Positions 26,935 through 34,503 of a stretch of DNA of 64,000 bases are shown piece after piece; position 1 is the first letter of the stretch; every line of letters starts with the position of its first letter. Under the pieces are notes generated by a model. It was not told where the DNA came from. It worked only from the letters and a program-made list of their open reading frames with translations, and ran no database searches. The position numbers and the translations under genes were made by a program. Origin of the DNA: JAFGNV01 sp964612485 (lineage in GTDB: Bacteria > Chloroflexota > Anaerolineae > 4572-78 > J111); contig CAZTFF010000010.1 of the NCBI GenBank assembly GCA_964612485.1, positions 50,953 to 114,952 of the forward strand. The letters run 5' to 3'.

Positions 26935-27342
26935 ATGGACACCGAACCTAGAATTTTAGTGGTAGACGACGAAGAGAATCTGTTACGCAGCGTGGCCAAA
27001 ACCCTGTTCCGCGAGGGATTTGATGTGGATACCGCCGACGGGAACGCCTCCGCCTACGAACTGGTGCAGGAAAGCCAAGATGATGATGAGCCGTTTGATC
27101 TGGTCATCCTCGATTTGAATATGCCCGACTTCTCCGGCAAAGAATCCCGCTACGCCGGGCTGGAACTGCTGGAACGGCTCAAAAACGAACTGCCGGACCT
27201 GCCGGTGATTGTCAATTCGGCCTGGGACGAAGTGGAAACCGCCAAAATGTGCATCGACAAAGGGGCCTCCGATTATTTTGTCAAAGGCCGCACCGATGAG
27301 ATGCTGGAAAAGATCCGGGCGGTACTGGGAATTGAGGAATAA
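26935..27342 (+). CDS. Single-domain response regulator (receiver only)
   Basis: A 135-residue CheY-like protein: acidic pair D11-D12, phosphoacceptor D60 (VILDLNMPD), S95 and K117 all in place. There is no output domain, so it must act by protein contact or pass phosphate on. The loop after D60 is extended (PDFSGKESRYAGLELL). Last gene of the kinase operon, with GAGGAGG upstream and a terminator behind it. Confidence 0.93.
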   Translation: MDTEPRILVVDDEENLLRSVAKTLFREGFDVDTADGNASAYELVQESQDDDEPFDLVILDLNMPDFSGKESRYAGLELLERLKNELPDLPVIVNSAWDEVETAKMCIDKGASDYFVKGRTDEMLEKIRAVLGIEE

Positions 27343-27382
27343 ACTTTTGCCTACGAAATAGAATGTTTGCGTAAGCCATGCC

Positions 27383-27418
27383 AAAAAAGGCCGGTGCTCT
27401 GGTTACCGGTCTTTTTTA
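27383..27418 (+). terminator. Rho-independent terminator of the kinase operon
   Basis: AAAAAAGGCCGGT pairs with ACCGGTCTTTTTT around a short loop, 40 bp after the receiver gene; the T-run is part of the stem and tail. Confidence 0.85.
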
Positions 27419-27477
27419 TTTCTCAAACCATACTCATTTCTTCGCGCCATCCGTGATGAAAAAAATCCGGCAGTAAA

Positions 27478-27507
27478 TTGCACAATAAACAATTTTTGTT
27501 GTACAAT
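27478..27507 (+). promoter_or_regulatory. Promoter with direct repeats ahead of the HTH-Crp fusion gene
   Basis: TTGCAC (27478-27483), 18-bp spacer, TACAAT (27502-27507), 27 bp before the ATG. The two boxes lie inside a direct repeat, ATTGCACAATAA and GTTGTACAATAA, 21 bp apart (two helical turns), which could be the binding site of a regulator on one DNA face, possibly the gene's own product. No clear ribosome-binding site precedes the start. Confidence 0.6.
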
Positions 27508-27534
27508 AACTATCATTCTAAACAAGTATAACGC

Positions 27535-28698
27535 ATGCTTACCTACAAAATACTACAAAAAAAGCCGCAGCGTTTTAAAAACCTCACCGGCATCAGCATC
27601 AGCCAATTTGATAAACTCTGCCGTAACCTGACCGACGCCTGGTTTGAAAACGAACAAAAACGCCTGAACCGTCCCGCCCGCCAACGGGCCATCGGAGGGG
27701 GGCGAAGCTATAACCTGGACCTGCCAGACCAGCTATTAATGACCCTGATGTGGCTGCACCTGTCGCTGAATACCGGGGCGCTGGGCTTCCTGTTTGGCGT
27801 GGATAAATCAACCGCCAGCCGGAATACGCGACGGGTGCGGGAAATTCTGCTTGAATCAGACCTTTCCAGATGGCCCGAACCACCCCAACGAAAACGCGGC
27901 AAAAATATCGAAGAGGCGCTGCGCGCTTATCCTGATTTGCAACTCATTGTAAATGAAATTGAACACCCCGGCCAATCACCTGCCGGATCATCTACTGCGC
28001 TTGCGGAACTTATTGCCCACACACCGCCTTTTCAGAATCTATCTCCAACGGAACTGGACATAGTAAGGCAGGCCGCGCATCCGCGTCACGTTGAGCGCCA
28101 GGGCTTTTTCTACTACCAGGATGATCCGGCCACCAACTTCTACATCCTGCTCGAAGGCCAGGTCAGATTGAGCGAGGTGACACCCGAAGGCCACCAGGTG
28201 CTGGTGCGTTTCGTCAGCCCCGGCGAAGCCATCGGCATTATTGCGGTCTTAAAAAATAGCGTGTATCCGCTTGCCGCCCAGGCCATAGAAGATTGCCGGG
28301 CGTTGGCCTGGGACAGTGTTTCGCTGGAAAGATTGATGGAGCGCTTTCCGCGTATTGCCATCAACGGCCTGCGGCTGGTTTCGCAGCGTTGGCACGAAGT
28401 GGAGGAACGATACCGGGAATTAGCCACCGAGCGAGTCGAGCGGCGTATTGCCCAAACCCTGCTGCGCCTGGTACGGCAGGTGGGCCGCAAAGTGGAAGGT
28501 GGTATTTTGATCGATCTCTTCCTCACCCGCCAGGACGTGGCCGATATGACCGGCACCACGCACTACACCGTTAGCCGGATTTTCAGCCGCTGGGAGCAGG
28601 AAAATCTCATCGAAACAGGGCGCAGCCGGGTTGTTATTTGTTATCCCCACGGCCTGGCCCGCATTGCCGAAGATTTGCCCCAAGAAGAACCTCGTTAA
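27535..28698 (+). CDS. Fusion regulator: transposase-type HTH (HTH_Tnp_4) joined to a Crp/Fnr-family protein
   Basis: A 387-residue protein. Residues 1-115 match the helix-turn-helix that precedes the DDE_Tnp_4 nuclease in IS5-group transposases (FKNLTGISISQFDKLCRNL, DQLLMTLMWLHL, LGFLFGVDKSTASRNTRRVR). No DDE nuclease follows. Instead residues about 165-270 form a Crp/Fnr sensor fold (NFYILLEGQVRL, RFVSPGEAIGII) and about 300-375 a Crp-type HTH (LTRQDVADMTGTTHYTVSRI). There is no Fnr-type cysteine cluster and the cyclic-nucleotide signature is not intact. In the recognition helix the CRP Arg-Glu pair is His-Tyr. Its place ahead of redox genes suggests it controls them. The ATG is the only good start after the promoter. 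Confidence 0.88.
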   Translation: MLTYKILQKKPQRFKNLTGISISQFDKLCRNLTDAWFENEQKRLNRPARQRAIGGGRSYNLDLPDQLLMTLMWLHLSLNTGALGFLFGVDKSTASRNTRRVREILLESDLSRWPEPPQRKRGKNIEEALRAYPDLQLIVNEIEHPGQSPAGSSTALAELIAHTPPFQNLSPTELDIVRQAAHPRHVERQGFFYYQDDPATNFYILLEGQVRLSEVTPEGHQVLVRFVSPGEAIGIIAVLKNSVYPLAAQAIEDCRALAWDSVSLERLMERFPRIAINGLRLVSQRWHEVEERYRELATERVERRIAQTLLRLVRQVGRKVEGGILIDLFLTRQDVADMTGTTHYTVSRIFSRWEQENLIETGRSRVVICYPHGLARIAEDLPQEEPR

Positions 28699-28766
28699 AC
28701 ATATTGCGCCAGCGCAAAGACAAAATCCCATTTTAGGCCATACTAAAAACATAGGAGAGGTTGACT

Positions 28767-28997
28767 ATGGAGCAGCCCAAGCTTGAGGCGAATTTGATTG
28801 TGGCCGATGTATTGGCGCGCTGGCCGCAAACGATCTCTATTTTTATGCGCCACCGGATGGCCTGCGTGGGCTGCGCGATGGCTCCCTTTGAAACCCTGGC
28901 TGAAGTTGCTGCAATTTACAATATAGATTTGAACTGCTTTTTGACAGAGTTGGAGCAGGTTGTTTTACAACAGGAAGCAAACAATGACACTCATTGA
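28767..28997 (+). CDS. DUF1858 domain protein
   Basis: A 76-residue protein consisting of one DUF1858 domain: NLIVADVLARWPQTISIFMR, then the redox-looking M-A-C33-V-G-C36-A-M. The domain occurs alone or at the N-terminus of ScdA/RIC-type iron-sulfur repair proteins and beside hybrid-cluster proteins in anaerobes; a role with iron-sulfur or thiol redox chemistry is plausible. Start taken at the ATG with GGAGAGG upstream rather than the TTG six bases earlier. Its end overlaps the next gene by 14 bp, so the two are translationally coupled. Confidence 0.85.
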   Translation: MEQPKLEANLIVADVLARWPQTISIFMRHRMACVGCAMAPFETLAEVAAIYNIDLNCFLTELEQVVLQQEANNDTH

Positions 28998-29730
28998 CAG
29001 GTTATTGGCCGCGCTGCCGGATGGAACGGTACGGGATATACGGGTGGGCGCTTTCTGGACGACGGTAGTGGTTGGCGTAGGCAGGCAGCAGTATTGTGGG
29101 CTGGCGTCAACCCTGCGTCCCGATCACCACCATCATAACGGCAGGCCGCATGTAGAAGACGCGGGTCATTTAACCGGGCGCAGCGCCCGCGATTTGGCCG
29201 TCCTGGCCCATTCTTATCATCCTCTGGAAGCCGCGATTGGCATGGCCGCGATCAACGCGCTGCTGCCCCGTCAGGAAGCGATGTGGACCGATCGCAACGC
29301 AGAAGAGGTGCTGGCCGGTTACGGGGCGGGAAAGCGCGTAGCGCTGGTGGGCCACTTCCCCTTCATCCCCCGGTTACGCGAGCAGGTGGGGCATTTATCG
29401 GTGTTAGAACAGCAGCCGCGCGGAGACGACTTACCGGCTGAAGCAGCAGCCGGCGTTATCCCCCGGGCCGATGTGGTAGCCATTACCGGCACCACGCTGC
29501 TCAACCATACCTTTTCCCAGTTGATGGATCTCTGCCGCCCAAAAACGCGGGTGCTGGTATTGGGGCCGAGCACGCCGCTTTCCCCGATTTTGTTTGATTA
29601 CGGTGTTCACCTGTTGTCCGGCTCGGTGGTTGAAAATATCGAAGCAGTTGTGCAAGCCGTAAGCCAGGGCGCAAATTTTCGTCAGATTCACCGCCAGGGG
29701 GTGCGTTTGGTGACGATGGAAAGGGGATAA
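28984..29730 (+). CDS. DUF4213-DUF364 protein (putative heavy-metal chelation domain)
   Basis: A 248-residue protein: N-terminal DUF4213 (DRLLAALPDGTVRDIRVGAF, LRPDHHHHNG with four histidines) and C-terminal DUF364 Rossmann-like domain (KRVALVGHFPFIPRL, DVVAITGTTLLNHTFSQLM, VLVLGPSTPLSPILFDYG). DUF364 proteins are annotated as possible metal-chelate handling enzymes and often sit near metal or molybdopterin genes; no reaction is proven. It starts inside the DUF1858 gene. Together with the upstream Crp-type regulator this looks like a small redox/metal operon. Confidence 0.8.
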   Translation: MTLIDRLLAALPDGTVRDIRVGAFWTTVVVGVGRQQYCGLASTLRPDHHHHNGRPHVEDAGHLTGRSARDLAVLAHSYHPLEAAIGMAAINALLPRQEAMWTDRNAEEVLAGYGAGKRVALVGHFPFIPRLREQVGHLSVLEQQPRGDDLPAEAAAGVIPRADVVAITGTTLLNHTFSQLMDLCRPKTRVLVLGPSTPLSPILFDYGVHLLSGSVVENIEAVVQAVSQGANFRQIHRQGVRLVTMERG

Positions 29731-29772
29731 CTCGGAACCACGTCAATAAGAAAAAACCATTTAACTCCCGCA

Positions 29773-29884
29773 CATGTCATTCTGAACGAAGCGGAGCGGA
29801 GTGAAGAATCTCCACCTTTATCTTACGAATGGGCATCAAAGATGGGGATTCTTCGCTCCCATTGGTCGCTCAGAGAATGACATG
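29773..29884. repeat. 112-bp palindromic repeat
   Basis: Outer arms CATGTCATTCT / AGAATGACATG and inner arms GGAGTGAAGAATC / GGATTCTTCGCTCC enclose a variable centre. Such elements are spread in many copies in environmental genomes. It fills most of the 238-bp gap between the DUF364 gene and the flavoprotein gene. Confidence 0.8.
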
Positions 29885-29968
29885 AACAGGAAATTTATTT
29901 AATTCACGATCCTAAGTTTTTCCTTAACTTTCAAATTCAATTAACAAACAGAATGGAGTTTTTTAACG

Positions 29969-31309
29969 ATGAAACAAGTTGATGCATTAATTATTGGCAG
30001 CAGCGCCGCCGGTTTTGCCGCGGCCATCACCGCCCGGCGGCATTATCCCGAAGCCAGCCTGGCCTTGATCCGTCAGGAAGAAAAAACACTGGTTCCCTGC
30101 GGGATTCCCTACATTTTTGGCACGCTGGGATCTTCCGACAAGAATTTGATGCCTGATCCGGCGCTGGCCAACAATAATGTTGATTTGATCATTGGCAAAG
30201 CCACCGCCATTGATCGTGAAGCCAAAACCGTTACGCTGGACACCGGAGAAACGGTTGGCTACAAAAAATTGATCCTGACCACCGGTTCGGTGCCGCTGGT
30301 GCCGCCTATCCCCGGCGCTGATATGGAAAACGTTTTTTCCGTTAAAAAAGATGTGGCCTATCTCGATCATCTGTTGGAGGTTCTCAAAGAGGCTAAGGAT
30401 GTAGTCATCATTGGCGGTGGATTTATCGGCCTGGAAATGGCGGATGAGTGCCGCAAGCTGAACGGCGCTAACATCACCGTGGTGGAGATGTTGTCTCACT
30501 GCCTTTTTGTGGTGTTTGATGAAGATATGTGCGTGCGCACGGAAGAGGAATTGGCCGAAGCCGGTATCCAGGTACGCGCCTCGCAGCGAGCCAAATCGTT
30601 GGGCGGCAACGGCAAGGTAGAATATGTGGAATTGGAAAGCGGCGAACGGCTCAAGGCTGATGCCGTAATTTTAGGCATCGGCGTTCGCCCGAATGTTGAA
30701 CTGGCCCAACAGGCCGGATTGGCTCTGGGGCCTACGGGTTCGGTGGCCGTTGATCGCCATATGATGACCAGCGATCCCAACATCTTTGCCGCCGGAGATT
30801 GCGCCGAAAAGGTAAGTTTTTTCACCGGCAAACCGGAAAAAACCTGGCTGGCCTCGGTGGCCACGGCTGAAGCCCGCATTGCGGCGGCCAATCTTTTTGA
30901 ACTGCGGCGGGCCAATAAAGGCGCGGTCAGTGTATTTTCTACCAAAATCGGCAACCTGGCCTGTGGACTGGCCGGTATCCGGGAGCGGGACGCTGAAGAA
31001 GCCGGCATCGCCTATATGGTCGGCGAGGCGGAATCGCCCAATAAGCATCCCGGCGCGCTGCCCAACGCCACCCGGCTGCGGGTGAAATTGGTCTTCCGCA
31101 AATATTCCGGCACGCTCATCGGCGGCCAGGTATGCGGCGGCGAAACCGTAGGCGAGTTGGTCAACCTGATCGCGGCCATGATCCAGGCCGAGATGAGCGC
31201 CGACCAGATCGCCACTTTCCAGATGGGAACGCACCCGCTCCTTACGGCCTCGCCGGTGGCCTACCAGGTAGTTAATGCTGCGGAAATTGCTTTGGGTAAA
31301 TTGCGCTGA
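29969..31309 (+). CDS. Pyridine nucleotide-disulfide oxidoreductase, CoA-disulfide reductase / NADH oxidase type
   Basis: A 446-residue flavoenzyme with an N-terminal FAD motif (DALIIGSSAAGFAAAITARR), a single redox cysteine C44 in LVPCGIPY as in CoA-disulfide reductases and NADH oxidases, an NAD(P)H motif (VVIIGGGFIGLEMADE) and the second FAD motif (IFAAGDCAE). The dimerisation domain follows. It should reduce a low-molecular disulfide, polysulfide or oxygen with NAD(P)H. The next gene encodes a double rhodanese, which favours sulfur or persulfide chemistry. Confidence 0.88.
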   Translation: MKQVDALIIGSSAAGFAAAITARRHYPEASLALIRQEEKTLVPCGIPYIFGTLGSSDKNLMPDPALANNNVDLIIGKATAIDREAKTVTLDTGETVGYKKLILTTGSVPLVPPIPGADMENVFSVKKDVAYLDHLLEVLKEAKDVVIIGGGFIGLEMADECRKLNGANITVVEMLSHCLFVVFDEDMCVRTEEELAEAGIQVRASQRAKSLGGNGKVEYVELESGERLKADAVILGIGVRPNVELAQQAGLALGPTGSVAVDRHMMTSDPNIFAAGDCAEKVSFFTGKPEKTWLASVATAEARIAAANLFELRRANKGAVSVFSTKIGNLACGLAGIRERDAEEAGIAYMVGEAESPNKHPGALPNATRLRVKLVFRKYSGTLIGGQVCGGETVGELVNLIAAMIQAEMSADQIATFQMGTHPLLTASPVAYQVVNAAEIALGKLR

Positions 31310-31326
31310 ACTGAGTAGTTTTTCAA

Positions 31327-31366
31327 GGGTTCCGGTCTCACCACAGCAAGAGCAAGGCCGGAACCC
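31327..31366 (+). terminator. Possible terminator/hairpin after the flavoprotein gene
   Basis: GGGTTCCGG pairs with CCGGAACCC around a 22-base loop and is followed by ATTTTC. Stem is good, loop long, T-run short. Confidence 0.4.
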
Positions 31367-31396
31367 ATTTTCAACAGCAGGGAAAGGGGTTCACCG

Positions 31397-32587
31397 ATGA
31401 ACACATCATTGACACGACAACTGGTTATCGCGCTATGGAGCATTTTGTTTCTGGTGAGTGGCCTGGTTATACCTATTGTTCAGGCTGATGGGCCGCCGCA
31501 TGATCTGGACGTTATCCGGCAAGCGGCGGTCAACTATTATCCGTATGACCATAAACAGTATCATATCAGCGCCGATCTTCTGTATGATCTTCTGCACGAT
31601 GGCGATTCGACCAATGATCCGCTGCTGGTCAGCGTGCAAACCCGCGCGGAGTATGAATTGGGACACATTCCCGGCGCGATCAATATTCCCTGGGATGAAA
31701 TCACCGACATCGCGCAGGTGCAGGCCCACATTTCTAAGGATCAACTTGTGGTCGTATACTGTAATCATGCCGTCCATTCGGCGCAGATTTCGGCCATTCT
31801 TAATTTGTTGGGCTACAATACGCTGGATCTGGCCTATGGTTTTGAAAGCTGGACGCAAAATCAGGCAGCCATCCCGGATCATTTTGACCCGGATTGCGTG
31901 TGTGAGCACGCGCTGGAAACGGAAGTTCACACCGCCGAACCGACCTATCGCTATCCTCAACTTGATGTGGGCGGTGATACCCCGGAGGAGATCATTACCG
32001 CGGCGGCCAACGCTTATCTGGCTTCGGATCGTGATACTTATTCAACCATTTGTCCCTGCGATTTGGAACCACGGCTGGCCGATGACGACCCGGCCAACGA
32101 TCCTTTTGTGCTCAGCTTGCAGTGGCCGGAAGATTACGCCGGGGGACACGTACCCCAGGCAGTCAACATTCCTCGCTGGGAGCTGTTTCAACCGGAAAAC
32201 CTGTCGCGTCTCCCCACCGACCGACCCATTGTCATTTGCTGTTATCTGGGGTTTACCAGCTCGCAGGTGACAGCCATCCTCAACATGATGGGCTACGATG
32301 CTCAGGTAGCTTTACACGGCCTGTCGGCCTGGACGCTGGACCCGCAGATTGCCCGGTTCCGTATTGACGATCCGCAAAACTGGCGCGATTATCCCATCGA
32401 GGGGTCTGCCACAAACCCGATGATCGCTTCCATTGCTCCCGGCCACGAATCTCTTGCGGAATCCCCGGCCCGGTTGCCGGAAACAGGCGGATTATTGTGG
32501 CCGGTTATGATCGGCCTGGGGCTGGGCGGTATCATTATAGGAATCATTATTTATGGTGCGGGCAAGCAAAGGCGAGCCGGTTGTTAG
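31397..32587 (+). CDS. Surface-anchored double rhodanese with LPETG motif
   Basis: A 396-residue exported protein: signal peptide (about 1-30), rhodanese domain 1 with cysteine C122 in VVVYCNHAVHS, rhodanese domain 2 with C281-C282 in VICCYLGFTSS, then L360-P-E-T-G, a hydrophobic helix and the basic tail GKQRRAGC: the three-part sorting signal used by sortases. Both domains keep the D/E-Y-x-x-G-H-I/V-P-x-A-x-N-I-P segment. The second active loop has an extra neighbouring cysteine. Rhodaneses carry persulfide sulfur, so this protein should handle sulfur outside the cell. No sortase is in the window; the tail may act simply as membrane anchor. Confidence 0.87.
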   Translation: MNTSLTRQLVIALWSILFLVSGLVIPIVQADGPPHDLDVIRQAAVNYYPYDHKQYHISADLLYDLLHDGDSTNDPLLVSVQTRAEYELGHIPGAINIPWDEITDIAQVQAHISKDQLVVVYCNHAVHSAQISAILNLLGYNTLDLAYGFESWTQNQAAIPDHFDPDCVCEHALETEVHTAEPTYRYPQLDVGGDTPEEIITAAANAYLASDRDTYSTICPCDLEPRLADDDPANDPFVLSLQWPEDYAGGHVPQAVNIPRWELFQPENLSRLPTDRPIVICCYLGFTSSQVTAILNMMGYDAQVALHGLSAWTLDPQIARFRIDDPQNWRDYPIEGSATNPMIASIAPGHESLAESPARLPETGGLLWPVMIGLGLGGIIIGIIIYGAGKQRRAGC

Positions 32588-32601
32588 AAAAGGAAAAACA
32601 G

Positions 32602-33045
32602 ATGTACAACACTATTTTAGTTCCTCTGGATGGCTCAAAACGGGCTGAGGCGATTCTGCGTCACGTGGAAGATTTAGCGCAGCGGTACCAGGCCGGCGTG
32701 GTTTTTCTACAGGTTGAAGTCTATCCAACGATTATTGGGCATGATAGCGTGTATCCGGCCCTCGACCAGCCGACGATTGAGCATCAACGGCAGGAAATCC
32801 AAACGTACCTGGACGCTATTCAGGGCGAGTTCCGCGAAAAAGGCATTGAGGCGCGGACGCGTATCACCCACGGCCCGGTAGTGGAAGCAATTATCGACAC
32901 CGCCGAACGGGAAGGCGCGGACCTCATTGCCATGGCCAGCCATGGCCGAACCGGACTGCCCCAGGTGTTTTACGGCAGTGTGGCCGCCGGCGTCTTGCAC
33001 CGGGTAGACCGGCCGTTGCTGCTCATCCGGTCGCTGGACAGCTAA
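32602..33045 (+). CDS. Universal stress protein (UspA family)
   Basis: A 147-residue UspA-fold protein starting YNTILVPLDGSKRAEAIL and carrying the ATP-binding motif near the C-terminus, MASHGRTGLPQVFYGSVAAG (G-x2-G-x9-G-S/T pattern). Start placed at the ATG with AAAAGGAAA upstream; the longer frame begins inside the rhodanese gene. It follows that gene by 14 bp and is probably co-transcribed. Confidence 0.92.
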   Translation: MYNTILVPLDGSKRAEAILRHVEDLAQRYQAGVVFLQVEVYPTIIGHDSVYPALDQPTIEHQRQEIQTYLDAIQGEFREKGIEARTRITHGPVVEAIIDTAEREGADLIAMASHGRTGLPQVFYGSVAAGVLHRVDRPLLLIRSLDS

Positions 33046-33072
33046 TAAAATTGCCACCGATCAAGGAAAAAT

Positions 33073-34047
33073 ATGAGCTATGTTTACGGCCCCGTGCCGT
33101 CGCGGCGATTGGGTCAATCGTTGGGGGTAGACCCCATTCCTTTCAAAACCTGCAATTTCAACTGCGTGTATTGCCAGTTGGGGCGCACCACCCCCCTGAG
33201 CAACGAGCGCCGGGAATTTTTCCCGCCCGCAGACATTCTGGCCGAGGTAGAGGCCGCGCTGGAAAACCATCAGCCCGGCGAAATCGACACCATCACCCTG
33301 GTGGGGCAGGGCGAACCCCTGTTAGCTGCCGCTGTGGGCCAACTCATCGGCAAAATCAAAGCCCTGGCCGACATTCCGGTGGCCGTTATCACCAACGGCT
33401 CCCTATTGTTCCGACCTGAAGTACGCGCCGAAATCAATCGGGCTGATGTGGTAATCCCCACCCTGGATGCTGCCGATGAAGCCACATTTCGCCGTATTAA
33501 CCGGCCCTGGCCTACGTTGAAAATAACAAAAATTATTGACGGTATGGTAAAGTTTCGAAAAGTGTTTGACGGCCAATTGTGGATAGAAGTGATGCTGGTT
33601 AAAGGCCTCAACGATACCGAGGTCGTTCTGGCCGGCATTGCCGGGGCGCTGCGCCGTATCAACCCCGATCAGGTTCATCTTAACGTGCCCCTGCGCCCGC
33701 CCGCCGAATCGTGGGTGGCGATTCCTGACAATGAAAGCCTGATGCGGGCTACAGCGATTTTAGGAGAGGTCGCGCCGATCATCACCCCGGCAGAGGGCGA
33801 TTTTGGTTTGCCGGGCGATATGCCGATAGCGGATGCGATTGTTGAGATCATTCGCCGCCATCCCATCCGGGAGGCCAACCTGCTGAAGATTTTGCGCCGT
33901 CACGTTGAGCAGCCCCACCAGATACAGCATGCGCTGACCGCTCTGGAGTCCGGCGGGCAGGCCCGGCGGCACATTTACCGGGGGCAGGTTTTTTGGGAAT
34001 ACGCGGAAGGGCGGTTTGCCAACCAAACAGAGAAAGAAAGCGTATGA
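33073..34047 (+). CDS. Radical SAM protein
   Basis: A 324-residue radical SAM protein with the cluster motif C27-x3-C31-x2-C34 (KTCNFNCVYCQLG) close to the N-terminus and the GQGEPLL segment that binds SAM (GGEP-like). Its opening YGPVPSRRLGQSLGVDPIPF is typical of a Fe-S oxidoreductase group of unknown substrate found in anaerobes. The C-terminal 70 residues form a winged-helix-like extension (IVEIIRRHPIREANLLKIL). The stop overlaps the start of the TrmO-like gene by 4 bp. Confidence 0.88.
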   Translation: MSYVYGPVPSRRLGQSLGVDPIPFKTCNFNCVYCQLGRTTPLSNERREFFPPADILAEVEAALENHQPGEIDTITLVGQGEPLLAAAVGQLIGKIKALADIPVAVITNGSLLFRPEVRAEINRADVVIPTLDAADEATFRRINRPWPTLKITKIIDGMVKFRKVFDGQLWIEVMLVKGLNDTEVVLAGIAGALRRINPDQVHLNVPLRPPAESWVAIPDNESLMRATAILGEVAPIITPAEGDFGLPGDMPIADAIVEIIRRHPIREANLLKILRRHVEQPHQIQHALTALESGGQARRHIYRGQVFWEYAEGRFANQTEKESV

Positions 34048-34499
34048 CGAACCAAACACAATATATCATGCACCCGATCGGCATCATCCATTCGCCGTTC
34101 ACCGATAAAAACCAAACGCCCATTCAGCCCTCCCGCTCGCCGGTTGTGGGCCGGGTGGAAATGCATGCTGAGTTTTCGGCAGGTTTGCAAGACATCGAGG
34201 GGTTCTCTCACCTCATTCTGCTGTACGTGTTCCATTGTTCCGATGGGTACAACTTGCGGGTCAAACCATTTTTAGACGATCACCGGCGGGGCCTTTTTGC
34301 CACCCGCTACCCCTGCCGGCCTAACCCCATCGGCCTGTCGATTGTGCGCCTGCTGGGGCGGCAGGAGAATGTGCTGGGGATTGAAGGGGTAGACGTGTTG
34401 AATGGCACCCCGCTGCTGGACATCAAACCCTATGTGTCGGAATTTGATATCAGACGTGATGTACAAACCGGCTGGTACCGGCATCGAAGTAAGGAGTAA
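34044..34499 (+). CDS. trmO: TrmO/TsaA (YaeB)-type SAM-dependent methyltransferase domain protein
   Basis: A 151-residue single-domain member of the UPF0066/TsaA fold, shorter than E. coli TrmO because the C-terminal domain is missing. Visible motifs: IGIIHSPFTDKNQTPIQPSR, LQDIEGFSHLILLYVFH, FATRYPCRPNPIGLSIVRLL and NGTPLLDIKPYV. The family methylates N6-threonylcarbamoyladenosine in tRNA; short versions beside metal and radical SAM genes may do something else. ATGA overlap with the upstream radical SAM gene shows coupling. Confidence 0.85.
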   Translation: MTNQTQYIMHPIGIIHSPFTDKNQTPIQPSRSPVVGRVEMHAEFSAGLQDIEGFSHLILLYVFHCSDGYNLRVKPFLDDHRRGLFATRYPCRPNPIGLSIVRLLGRQENVLGIEGVDVLNGTPLLDIKPYVSEFDIRRDVQTGWYRHRSKE

Positions 34500-34503
34500 A
34501 ATT

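Noticed and set aside
27535..28698. Reading the fusion gene as a broken transposase followed by a separate regulator
   Set aside because: The frame is continuous over 387 codons, no stop or start signal separates the parts, and the linker is of normal composition; an assembly fault remains possible but is not supported by the sequence.
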